DNA of 5,645 bases from an uncultured Bacteroidota bacterium (GTDB lineage: Bacteria; Bacteroidota; Bacteroidia; Chitinophagales; Chitinophagaceae), in the NCBI GenBank assembly GCA_938008665.1, contig CALLKA010000045.1:1-5645 (forward strand), given 5' to 3'. The stretch's first letter is position 1, and each line of letters starts with the position of its first letter. Under the pieces are notes generated by a model. It was given only the letters and a program-made list of their open reading frames with translations. It ran no database searches and was not told where the DNA came from. Both the position numbers and the translations under genes were made by a program. Positions 1 to 5,645 of this stretch are shown piece after piece.

Positions 1-954
1 GGTTTGATGTTCCATACCAGAGTTCGGCACTTCAGCAATACCAATTTTTTCTTTAGCCCATGGGTATTCTCCAAAATATTTCTCTAATATTTTGCTATCT
101 CTTTTTCTCGTTTCAATCACTTTTTTCGCATGCATGGTGTCCACTTCTAATACATAATATTCAATAGGCACTTTGGTTCCCAATACAGTAGTGTATTCAT
201 CTTTAATCACTTTGTATTTACCAATATTGAATAAAATACAATAATTACTAATAGTGTAATTGGTTTTCCAATGGTAGGTAGATTTGTTCTTTTTTGTTGT
301 TACGCCCAATAATAAACCAGGGCCTGCTACCATTAAATTTGATGGAATGGTAATTTTCAAATCAGCCCCTTCATTAGGTTCGTCACTTGGATGATCTTTA
401 CATGGGAAATACATTTTTCCACCTTCCCCTTGTATATTAATGGACATCCAATCATTGCCATTTGTATCTTTTGCCCAAGTAAAACCTCCATCCCATGGTG
501 GTTTGATTGCCACGGGAGGAATACCATTGTATTCAACCAATATTTTTTGATTGCCTATTTCAAAACCTGTCGTGTTGGTAATAAATATTTTATCATCGTG
601 TTGGTAAAAGGAAGCAGGTTTATTATTGACCTTTACTTTTGTAACTGCATATAAATGAATTAAATCAAGTAATAGGGTATCAGTTTTTTTAGACAAGTTT
701 AAACTTACTTCTGTGGAGCCATTAATAGATTTTTTTACCATGTCCACTTCTAATGCAATGGTATAATGCCTAATATCCATAATTGCTTGTTGTGGAATGA
801 GTTTTCCCCCGGAAGTAAGGTATAAAATATCTCTACTATTGATATTGTCGTCGTTTTGACTAAATAAAACTGTGCTTTGAACTAAAATAATTAATAGTGT
901 TGCACTTTTTATCATTGTGGTTAACATTGATTTTCCAGTTTTAGCGTTTTTCAT
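1..954 (-). CDS. Secreted M1-family metallopeptidase (aminopeptidase N-like), N-terminal part, cut by window edge
   Basis: This minus-strand frame is open for 318 codons from the ATG at 952-954 to base 1, with no stop. It is the N-terminal part of an M1 zinc aminopeptidase, which removes N-terminal residues from peptides outside the cytoplasm. Residues about 14-33 form a signal peptide: Lys-16, a hydrophobic core ending in VLFSQ, and probable cleavage near residue 33. Residues about 55-250 match the M1 N-terminal beta domain, including PPWDGG (152-157) and the PCKDHPSDEP segment (184-193), which is characteristic of bacteroidotal M1 proteins. The last visible residues, GMEHQT (313-318), correspond to the GxMEN exopeptidase loop with His in place of Asn. 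The HExxH zinc site and the rest lie outside the window, so activity cannot be judged. In-frame ATGs at 927 and 915 are plausible alternative starts; the latter gives the most conventional signal peptide. The gene is divergent from the helicase. I found no convincing promoter for it. Confidence 0.9.
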   Translation of the reverse strand, partial: MKNAKTGKSMLTTMIKSATLLIILVQSTVLFSQNDDNINSRDILYLTSGGKLIPQQAIMDIRHYTIALEVDMVKKSINGSTEVSLNLSKKTDTLLLDLIHLYAVTKVKVNNKPASFYQHDDKIFITNTTGFEIGNQKILVEYNGIPPVAIKPPWDGGFTWAKDTNGNDWMSINIQGEGGKMYFPCKDHPSDEPNEGADLKITIPSNLMVAGPGLLLGVTTKKNKSTYHWKTNYTISNYCILFNIGKYKVIKDEYTTVLGTKVPIEYYVLEVDTMHAKKVIETRKRDSKILEKYFGEYPWAKEKIGIAEVPNSGMEHQT

Positions 955-1115
955 TTTATACTTTTTGATTTATATATTTTCGGAATATTCGTTCTTACAA
1001 TATTTAAATATAATTTTTTTAAAGCAATCATATAGCACTCCAGCGAAATATTTATAAAATGTTGAAATTCAGTATTTTGGGTCTTTGTACATGCCAAATA
1101 AGTTATTATTTAATG

Positions 1116-1161
1116 ATTTAAGCGCTTATAATAAACTACCTTCGTGCCACATTTAAGCGCT
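1116..1161. repeat. 11-bp direct repeat ATTTAAGCGCT flanking the helicase promoter
   Basis: ATTTAAGCGCT occurs at 1116-1126 and again at 1151-1161, exactly 35 bp apart. The left copy extends into a 10-bp palindrome, TAAGCGCTTA (1119-1128). The right copy keeps only the AGCGCT core and ends directly before the helicase ATG at 1162. The two copies bracket the proposed -7 element at 1137-1144. The repeat is seen directly in the sequence. That it binds a regulator, as a paired operator, is inference. Confidence 0.55.
1137..1144 (+). promoter_or_regulatory. Bacteroidota-type -7 promoter element (TACCTTCG) of the helicase gene
   Basis: TACCTTCG matches the bacteroidotal housekeeping -7 consensus TAnnTTTG at all but one position. 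It lies 17 nt upstream of the ATG at 1162. Transcription would start a few bases downstream, leaving a short 5' leader of roughly 10-15 nt. No clear TTTG/TTG -33 box is visible at the expected distance, which lowers confidence. Confidence 0.5.
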
Positions 1162-2490
1162 ATGACATTTCAAGATTTAAATCTAAATACACCCTTATTA
1201 AGATCCTTAGAGGAGTTAGGCTTTTCAATGCCAACCACCATTCAACATCGTGTGTTTCCAATCGTGATGTCTGGGGCGGATGTTTGTGGTATTGCGCAAA
1301 CTGGAACAGGTAAAACATTCGGCTACTTACTTCCTTGTTTAAGACAATGGAAATATGACAAAAATAAAGATCCCCAAATTTTAATCATCGTTCCAACCCG
1401 TGAATTAGTGGTGCAAGTGGTAGAGTCGGTTAAGAAATTAACGACTTATATGAGTGTAATTACAGTGGGTGTTTTTGGTGGTGTAAATATAAATACACAA
1501 CAAATTGAAGTTGAAAAAGGGGTGGATGTATTAGTAGCTACACCAGGAAGATTATTTGATTTAATTATGAATGGTGCATTTAAAACAAAAATGATTAAAA
1601 AATTAGTCATCGATGAAATGGATGAGATGTTGAATTTAGGTTTTAGGAAACAGATCACTAATATTTTAGAACTACTTCCAAAGAAAAGACAAAACTTACT
1701 TTTCTCTGCCACTATTACTGATGATGTTGAAAAGCTAATGCACGATTATTTTAATGCGCCCATCAGAGTGGAAGCAGCTCCTACAGGAACCCCATTAGAA
1801 AACATTATTCAATCTGCTTATCACGTTCCAAATTTTAATACAAAAGTAAATTTATTAAACCTGTTATTGTCAACCAATGAAGCAATGACCAAAGTATTAA
1901 TATTTGCTGCCACTAAGGCTTTGGCTGACCAATTATTCGAACAACTTGTAATTAATTTTCCTGAAATAGTAGGGGTGATCCATTCCAATAAAGATCAAAA
2001 TTATCGTTTCAATACAGTGAAACAGTTTAAAGCTGGCGTATTCAAATATATCATTGCAACGGATGTGATGGCGAGAGGTATTGATGTGGCAGAAGTGACC
2101 CATGTAATAAATTTTGACACGCCAGATGTGCCTGAAAATTATATTCATCGTATTGGCCGAACAGGACGTGCAGATAAAAAAGGGATTGCCATAACTTTTA
2201 TAACGGAAAAAGAACAGGTATTACAAAAGGGGATTGAAACCCTAATGAAACAAGATATTCCATTATTACCATTGCCAGAAGAACTTGAAATTTCAACTAT
2301 TTTAACGGAAGATGAGAAGCCAAAGATTCGGATGAAAATTATTCAAACTAAGGTTCCCAAAAAAGAAGAATCGGGGCCTGCGTTTCATGAAAAGTCTGCT
2401 AAAAATAGCAAAGTGAATAAAAGAAAGAATCACAAAGAAGTAATGCAAAAAAAATACGGCAAACCAAAAACTAGAGGGGCTAAAAAATAA
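1162..2490 (+). CDS. DEAD-box ATP-dependent RNA helicase, RhlE-like, with DEMD motif II
   Basis: This 442-residue protein is an ATP-dependent RNA helicase that locally unwinds RNA duplexes in the cytoplasm. Family roles are ribosome assembly, mRNA turnover and growth in the cold. The motifs are in canonical order: Q motif with Phe-3 and TTIQ (25-28); motif I AQTGTGKT (45-52); Ia PTREL (78-82); GG (106-107); Ib TPGR (127-130); motif II DEMD (151-154); III SAT (182-184); IV VLIFAAT (245-251); V ATDVMARGID (299-308); VI HRIGRTGR (329-336). A lysine-rich tail (about 398-442) probably gives nonspecific RNA binding. Motif II has Met where DEAD has Ala; the catalytic Asp-Glu pair and last Asp are kept. 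An in-frame GTG at 1144 would add six residues, but it overlaps the -7 element and the family normally begins with an MTF-like start, so I chose the ATG at 1162. The gene appears monocistronic and ends in a hairpin terminator. The exact subfamily is less certain than the helicase call. Confidence 0.95.
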   Translation: MTFQDLNLNTPLLRSLEELGFSMPTTIQHRVFPIVMSGADVCGIAQTGTGKTFGYLLPCLRQWKYDKNKDPQILIIVPTRELVVQVVESVKKLTTYMSVITVGVFGGVNINTQQIEVEKGVDVLVATPGRLFDLIMNGAFKTKMIKKLVIDEMDEMLNLGFRKQITNILELLPKKRQNLLFSATITDDVEKLMHDYFNAPIRVEAAPTGTPLENIIQSAYHVPNFNTKVNLLNLLLSTNEAMTKVLIFAATKALADQLFEQLVINFPEIVGVIHSNKDQNYRFNTVKQFKAGVFKYIIATDVMARGIDVAEVTHVINFDTPDVPENYIHRIGRTGRADKKGIAITFITEKEQVLQKGIETLMKQDIPLLPLPEELEISTILTEDEKPKIRMKIIQTKVPKKEESGPAFHEKSAKNSKVNKRKNHKEVMQKKYGKPKTRGAKK

Positions 2491-2515
2491 AAGCACCCCA
2501 ATCGAGGTGCTTTTT
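2489..2515. terminator. Bidirectional intrinsic terminator between helicase and ndk
   Basis: AAGCACC (2491-2497) pairs with GGTGCTT (2506-2512), and flanking A-T pairs extend the stem. The loop is 8 nt. On the plus strand a T run follows (2511-2515). On the minus strand the stem is followed by TTATTTTTTA, which is the complement of the end of the helicase gene. It sits in the 49-nt gap between the two convergent stop codons, so it probably ends both transcripts. Confidence 0.85.
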
Positions 2516-2539
2516 GTAAATACTATATTTAAAGTTGGA

Positions 2540-2956
2540 TTAAAATCTTTCTAATTTAGAAAAGAAGAAATCACCTTCAATTTGGGCGTTTTCATCACTA
2601 TCACTTCCGTGAACTGCGTTTTCTCCAATAGAAGCAGCAAAATTCTTACGAATCGTACCTTCCGCAGCTTGAGCTGGGTTAGTAGCACCAATTAATGTTC
2701 TAAAATCAGCGACTGCATTTTCTTTTTCAAGGATAGCTGCTACAATTGGGCCACTGCTCATAAATTCAACTAATTCACCATAAAATGGACGTTCCTTATG
2801 AACTTCATAAAATTGACCAGCTTGTGCTGGCGTCAAATTAGTCCATTTCATTGCCTTAACTTTGAAGCCGGCTTTGATAATTTGATCTAAAATTGCCCCT
2901 GTGTACCCTTTTGATGTTGCATCAGGTTTAATCATTGTAAATGTGCTGTTACTCAT
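2540..2956 (-). CDS. ndk: Nucleoside diphosphate kinase
   Basis: Ndk moves the gamma phosphate of ATP onto other NDPs and dNDPs through a phospho-histidine intermediate, balancing the nucleotide pools in the cytoplasm. The 138-residue length is normal for a bacterial Ndk. The catalytic histidine is His-116 in NAVHGSDS (113-120). The nucleotide-binding residues of the family line up with one constant offset: Lys-10, Tyr-50, Arg-86, Thr-92, Arg-103, Asn-113 and Glu-127. The ATG at 2954-2956 gives the standard MSNxTFTMIKPDA-like start. A TTG start at 2992 would add 12 non-family residues and lies inside the proposed -7 element, so I rejected it. The leader is A-rich with no Shine-Dalgarno sequence. 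The gene is divergent from nrnA, convergent with the helicase gene, and appears monocistronic. Nothing looks degraded. Confidence 0.98.
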   Translation of the reverse strand: MSNSTFTMIKPDATSKGYTGAILDQIIKAGFKVKAMKWTNLTPAQAGQFYEVHKERPFYGELVEFMSSGPIVAAILEKENAVADFRTLIGATNPAQAAEGTIRKNFAASIGENAVHGSDSDENAQIEGDFFFSKLERF

Positions 2957-2989
2957 ATATATTTTGTTGAAAGTTTTTAATTGAAGGCG

Positions 2990-2997
2990 CAAATTTA
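2990..2997 (-). promoter_or_regulatory. Bacteroidota -7 element (TAAATTTG) of the ndk promoter
   Basis: Read on the minus strand, 2997 to 2990 is TAAATTTG, a perfect fit to the TAnnTTTG consensus. The ndk ATG lies 33 nt downstream of it, so the leader would be roughly 25-30 nt. A clear TTG-type -33 box is not visible; the -33 position falls over the divergent nrnA -7 element. Confidence 0.65.
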
Positions 2998-3019
2998 CTG
3001 AAAAACATCTGATTTATGT

Positions 3020-3027
3020 TAAATTTG
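3020..3027 (+). promoter_or_regulatory. Bacteroidota -7 element (TAAATTTG) of the nrnA-FKBP operon promoter
   Basis: TAAATTTG on the plus strand is a perfect TAnnTTTG match and a mirror copy of the ndk element at 2990-2997. Only 7 nt (3028-3034) separate it from the ATG at 3035, so transcription would start within a few bases of the start codon. This predicts a leaderless or nearly leaderless mRNA. No good -33 box is visible. Confidence 0.65.
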
Positions 3028-3034
3028 TCCACTT

Positions 3035-4051
3035 ATGCAAACAATAGAACAATTTTATCCATTTCTAAATCAACCTTTTAAGGCTGTAATCACTGCACAC
3101 CAAAAGCCAGATGGGGATGCGATGGGTTCTACGCTTGGTTTGTATCACTTTTTGAAACAACTGGGTCATGAGGTTACCGTGATTTCACCGACTAATTGGG
3201 CACAGTTTTTAGATTGGATGCCTGGTGTTGACCAAGTCATTGATTTTGAAGCAAATAAGAATGAAGCCAGTGAGATTGTTGCAGCTGCTGATTATGTATT
3301 TTGTTTGGATTTCAATATTTTACATCGTACAAAGCATTTAGAGCCAGTTATCAGGGATGCTAAGGCATTAAAAATATTAATTGATCATCACCAACAACCT
3401 GATACTCCTTCATTTGCATATGGAATTAGTGATGTAAAGATGAGTTCTACCTGTGAAATGGTGTATGATTTTATCGTTCAATCAGGGCATAGTAACTTAA
3501 TTAATTTAGATATAGCCACTTGCTTGTATACCGGATTAATGACAGATACTGGATCATTCCGTTTCCCATCTACCACTGCGTCAGTTCATAAAATTGTGGC
3601 CCATTTGAAAGAATTGGGTTTGCAACACGCTAAAATTCATGAAAATATCTATGATAATTCAACAGAAGGACGCTTAAAATTCATGGGAAATGCTTTTTTG
3701 AATAGGATGACCGTTTTGCCAGAATTTAAAACAGCAATTATGGCGATTCCTAAAACAGATATTTACAAATTTGACTTAAAAACAGGGGATACCGAAGGCC
3801 TTGTTAATTATTTATTATCAATAGAAGGCATTAAATTTGCGGCCATTGTAATTGACAGAGAAGAAGAAAGAAAATGGAGTTTTAGAAGCAAAGGTAACTT
3901 TGATGTTAATATATTTGCAAGAACTCATTTTGAAGGTGGTGGACATGCGAATGCGGCTGGAGGAAGATCTTCAAAATCAGTGGATGAAACACTAAACGAT
4001 TTTAAAACCATAATAGAAAACTATAAATCACAATTAACACAATTAAATTAA
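3035..4051 (+). CDS. nrnA: DHH/DHHA1-family phosphoesterase, NrnA type (oligoribonuclease / pAp phosphatase)
   Basis: This 338-residue cytoplasmic protein belongs to the stand-alone DHH-DHHA1 phosphoesterases. Characterised members (NrnA, DhhP) degrade 2-5-nt RNA ends, dephosphorylate pAp to AMP, or hydrolyse pApA and c-di-AMP. The metal-binding motifs of the DHH domain are all present: HxxPDGDAMGS (22-32, with His-22, Asp-26, Asp-28), CLDFN (90-94, Asp-92), DHH (117-119) and MTDTGSFR (169-176, Asp-171). The C-terminal DHHA1 domain has FRSKG (283-287) and the glycine-rich GGGHANAAGG (301-310) that binds substrate. The length is usual for NrnA and no membrane or PAS/GGDEF part is present, which argues against a GdpP-type protein. 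The preferred substrate cannot be read from sequence. It is the first gene of an operon with the FKBP lipoprotein (2-nt gap) and is divergent from ndk. Confidence 0.92.
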   Translation: MQTIEQFYPFLNQPFKAVITAHQKPDGDAMGSTLGLYHFLKQLGHEVTVISPTNWAQFLDWMPGVDQVIDFEANKNEASEIVAAADYVFCLDFNILHRTKHLEPVIRDAKALKILIDHHQQPDTPSFAYGISDVKMSSTCEMVYDFIVQSGHSNLINLDIATCLYTGLMTDTGSFRFPSTTASVHKIVAHLKELGLQHAKIHENIYDNSTEGRLKFMGNAFLNRMTVLPEFKTAIMAIPKTDIYKFDLKTGDTEGLVNYLLSIEGIKFAAIVIDREEERKWSFRSKGNFDVNIFARTHFEGGGHANAAGGRSSKSVDETLNDFKTIIENYKSQLTQLN

Positions 4052-4053
4052 AA

Positions 4054-4962
4054 ATGATAAAATCAACTTTAAAGTTAGTAGCTGCTATTGTATTGTTTGC
4101 AAGTTGTAATCAATATGAAAAAGCCCCTTCAGGAATGCTTTACAAAATTACACATGGTAGTGGTAATTCAAAGCCATTGGCGCAAGGGCAATATGTAAAA
4201 TTAAATATTGAGTACAAGTTAAAATCTAAAGACACTGTTTTAAGTAGTACTTATGGTGTAATACCAGTTTATTTCCCAATTGACACTGCAAGATTAGGTA
4301 AATATACTTTTACTGAAATTATTACAAAATGTAAAAAAGGAGATAAAATTGAATTCTCTTTAAGCATTGATACTTTAGTTAAAATGGGGGCTGTTCAAGT
4401 GAATGAAGTATTTAAAGCTAAAGATATCATATTAGGTAAAGCTGAAATTTTAGACGTTTTTGCGGATGTTTCAAAAGTGGATGAAGATTACAAAAAAGAA
4501 ATGGCTGCAGAAAAAAATAGAGAAATCAATGCGATTAAGGCATACTTAGCTAAAAACAAGATCAATGCAGTACAATCACCAGATGGTGTATTCGTTGTCG
4601 TAAAAGAAGCGGGTGATGCAACAAACAAAGTAGACTCTACAAAAGTTGCAAGCGTATATTATAAAGGCTATAATTTTAAAGGAGAAACTTTTGATACAAA
4701 TATTAATCCTAAAGATTCTGCATCGAAGCCTTACGAAGTAAAAATTGCAACTAACTCAGTGATTCAAGGTTGGGATATTGGATTACAATATTTTGGTAAA
4801 GGTGGAAAAGGAAGTTTATACATTCCTGCAATGTTGGCTTATGGCCCTCAGCCTAATGGTCAAATTAAAGCGTATGAAAATTTAGCTTTTGATATTGAAG
4901 TAGTAGATGTAACTTCTAAATCAGTATCTGCACCTCCTTCTCCAGTTGGCGCAAAGAAATAA
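4054..4962 (+). CDS. Tandem FKBP-type peptidyl-prolyl cis-trans isomerase, lipoprotein
   Basis: This 302-residue protein is a predicted envelope lipoprotein that speeds up proline cis-trans isomerisation during folding of exported proteins. Residues 1-17 are a lipoprotein signal with a lipobox-like LFASC and acylated Cys-18; Phe at -3 is slightly unusual. Residues about 28-137 look like a first, degenerate FKBP-like domain: the hY and KKGD regions are recognisable, but the Phe-Asp pair and the pocket Trp are missing. A charged, probably helical linker (about 140-172) leads to a complete FKBP domain (about 176-287) with the expected pocket residues: Tyr-203, Phe-213, Asp-214, Val-236, Ile-237, Trp-240 (VIQGW), Tyr-263 (LAYG) and Phe-279. 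A short Pro/Ser/Ala tail follows. Translation is probably coupled to nrnA, which ends 2 nt upstream. The position next to nrnA and ndk recalls gldI of gliding Bacteroidota, but this protein is longer and has two domains, so I leave the symbol empty. Confidence 0.92.
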   Translation: MIKSTLKLVAAIVLFASCNQYEKAPSGMLYKITHGSGNSKPLAQGQYVKLNIEYKLKSKDTVLSSTYGVIPVYFPIDTARLGKYTFTEIITKCKKGDKIEFSLSIDTLVKMGAVQVNEVFKAKDIILGKAEILDVFADVSKVDEDYKKEMAAEKNREINAIKAYLAKNKINAVQSPDGVFVVVKEAGDATNKVDSTKVASVYYKGYNFKGETFDTNINPKDSASKPYEVKIATNSVIQGWDIGLQYFGKGGKGSLYIPAMLAYGPQPNGQIKAYENLAFDIEVVDVTSKSVSAPPSPVGAKK

Positions 4963-4988
4963 ATTTATTTTTATTAGAAATATAAATT

Positions 4989-5020
4989 AAACTCCTTCCC
5001 ATTTTGGGAGGGAGTTTTTT
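4989..5020. terminator. Strong intrinsic terminator of the nrnA-FKBP operon, possibly also serving folP
   Basis: Bases 4989-5000 pair with 5006-5017 in a 12-bp stem containing one G-T wobble (4996/5010), closed by a 5-nt ATTTT loop. A run of six T follows on the plus strand (5015-5020). It lies between the convergent stop codons, and the folP stop (5019-5021) overlaps the T run. On the minus strand the downstream tract is interrupted (TTTAATTTATATTT), so termination of folP here is likely but weaker. Confidence 0.9.
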
Positions 5021-5645
5021 ATTGTAGGTAGGGTAGTAGTTGAATTATTTGTTTTGCTTCTTTTACATCATGGACTCTTAATATAGATGCACCATTCATT
5101 AATCCCAAAGTATGTAAAACCGTAGTGCCATTTAAAGCATCTTCTGGCCCAATGCCCAATGTTTTATAAATACTGGACTTCCTAGAAACCCCTAATAAAA
5201 TGGGAAGGTTGGTAACTTTTAATTCTTGTAATCTTTTAACGATATCAAAATTTTCCTGAATCGTCTTTCCAAATCCAAAACCTGGATCCATGACCCAGTT
5301 TTTAATACCAAAGGAGTTAAGTAATTCTTTCTTCATTTCCATATCATCAATAATCGCGGCAATGATATCTGTTCTTTCTTCAATTTGATGCATAGTAAGC
5401 GGGTTTCCTGTTACATGCATGGCTATATACCCAGCATTGTATTTTGAAACCACTTCTAAAATTTTAGTGTCAAAACTTCCACCACTTATATCATTAATAA
5501 CATGTGCACCTGCATTTAGTGCTTGCTCAGCCACTACTGGATTAAAAGTGTCAATTGAAATTAATTGTGTGGGGTATGCATTTTTAATTGCTTCTACATA
5601 GGGGATTAAATTACTGAGTTCTGTGTCTGTGTTTATAATATCAGC
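5019..5645 (-). CDS. folP: Dihydropteroate synthase, C-terminal part, cut by window edge
   Basis: FolP joins p-aminobenzoate to the pterin diphosphate (DHPPP) to make dihydropteroate in folate synthesis; it is the sulfonamide target. The frame stays open from the TAA at 5019-5021 to base 5645, giving 208 residues. Roughly the first 65-70 residues, including the pterin-proximal N-terminal loops and the STRPG loop, lie outside the window. Visible TIM-barrel motifs, counted from the first visible residue, are ISIDT (about 29-33), NDISGG (about 53-58), MHVTGNP (about 77-83), DPGFGFGK (about 124-131), GVSRKS (about 156-161) and the C-terminal RVHDVKEA (about 193-200). The Lys of GFGK, the SRK and the RVHD motifs are all intact. 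A GTG at 5532-5534 is an internal Val codon (FNPVVAEQA), not the start. No truncation or frameshift is seen in the visible part. Resistance-associated N-terminal positions cannot be assessed. Confidence 0.96.
   Translation of the reverse strand, partial: ADIINTDTELSNLIPYVEAIKNAYPTQLISIDTFNPVVAEQALNAGAHVINDISGGSFDTKILEVVSKYNAGYIAMHVTGNPLTMHQIEERTDIIAAIIDDMEMKKELLNSFGIKNWVMDPGFGFGKTIQENFDIVKRLQELKVTNLPILLGVSRKSSIYKTLGIGPEDALNGTTVLHTLGLMNGASILRVHDVKEAKQIIQLLPYLQ

Noticed and set aside
391..654. 87-codon plus-strand open frame
   Set aside because: It lies wholly antisense to the well-supported M1 peptidase frame and its translation is rich in Phe, Ile and Cys with no family resemblance; a shadow frame.
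983..990. GAATATTC 8-bp palindrome upstream of the M1 peptidase
   Set aside because: Short, AT-rich and single; flanking bases do not extend it. Expected by chance in such spacer DNA.
955..1090. Promoter for the M1 peptidase gene on the minus strand
   Set aside because: Only imperfect candidates exist (a TATTTCG around 1045-1051 that lacks one base of the consensus spacing), so I could not support a call.
955..1115. Possible small RNA or riboswitch in the divergent spacer
   Set aside because: No stable hairpin followed by a T run and no recognisable aptamer core; simply AT-rich spacer.
1446..1712. 88-codon minus-strand open frame inside the helicase gene
   Set aside because: Antisense to helicase motifs Ib to III, with no own promoter or start signal; the same applies to the minus-strand frames at 1933-2148 and 2302-2496.
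2957..2992. N-terminal extension of ndk from a TTG codon at 2992
   Set aside because: The codon overlaps the -7 promoter element, and Ndk proteins start at the MSNxTFTMIKPDA-like Met at 2956.
5419..5601. 60-codon plus-strand open frame
   Set aside because: Antisense to conserved folP sequence; no start signal and no recognisable product.
1..5645. Mobile element, CRISPR array, tRNA/rRNA, defence or toxin-antitoxin system
   Set aside because: All coding space is taken by conserved housekeeping genes with uniform base composition, and there are no long repeats, terminal inverted repeats or RNA gene signatures.

Overview
The window is an AT-rich stretch of ordinary chromosomal DNA from a member of the Bacteroidota. 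The evidence is the presence of TAnnTTTG-type -7 promoter elements (TAAATTTG twice, TACCTTCG once), the lack of Shine-Dalgarno sequences ahead of A-rich start regions, and protein flavours typical of that phylum: an M1 aminopeptidase with a GMEHQT motif, an RhlE-like helicase with an HSNK/QNYR segment, and a tandem-FKBP lipoprotein. A Chitinophagaceae/Sphingobacteriia-like source is my guess; the phylum is the firm part.

Layout from left to right. Bases 1-954 (minus) hold the N-terminal 318 codons of a secreted M1-family metallopeptidase, cut off by the window edge just before the expected zinc motif. A divergent intergenic region (955-1161) carries the helicase promoter, flanked by an 11-bp direct repeat. 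Bases 1162-2490 (plus) encode a DEAD-box RNA helicase whose motif II reads DEMD. A bidirectional hairpin terminator (2489-2515) separates it from the convergent ndk gene (2540-2956, minus). Between ndk and the next gene lie two back-to-back TAAATTTG promoter elements on opposite strands. A two-gene plus-strand operon follows: a DHH/DHHA1 phosphoesterase of the NrnA type (3035-4051) and, 2 nt later, a two-domain FKBP prolyl isomerase lipoprotein (4054-4962). A strong hairpin terminator (4989-5020) then separates it from convergent folP (5019-5645, minus, N-terminus outside the window).

The genes are mostly housekeeping: RNA remodelling (helicase), nucleotide balance (Ndk), nanoRNA/pAp or cyclic-dinucleotide product turnover (NrnA), folate synthesis (FolP), and envelope protein folding and peptide digestion (FKBP lipoprotein, M1 peptidase). 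Orientation alternates, with divergent promoters and convergent terminators shared at every boundary. I see no mobile element, CRISPR array, tRNA/rRNA, toxin-antitoxin or defence system, and no clearly new system. The most interesting points are the regulatory geometry of the two divergent intergenic regions, the DEMD motif, and the ndk/nrnA/FKBP neighbourhood, which resembles the gldI locus of gliding Bacteroidota.
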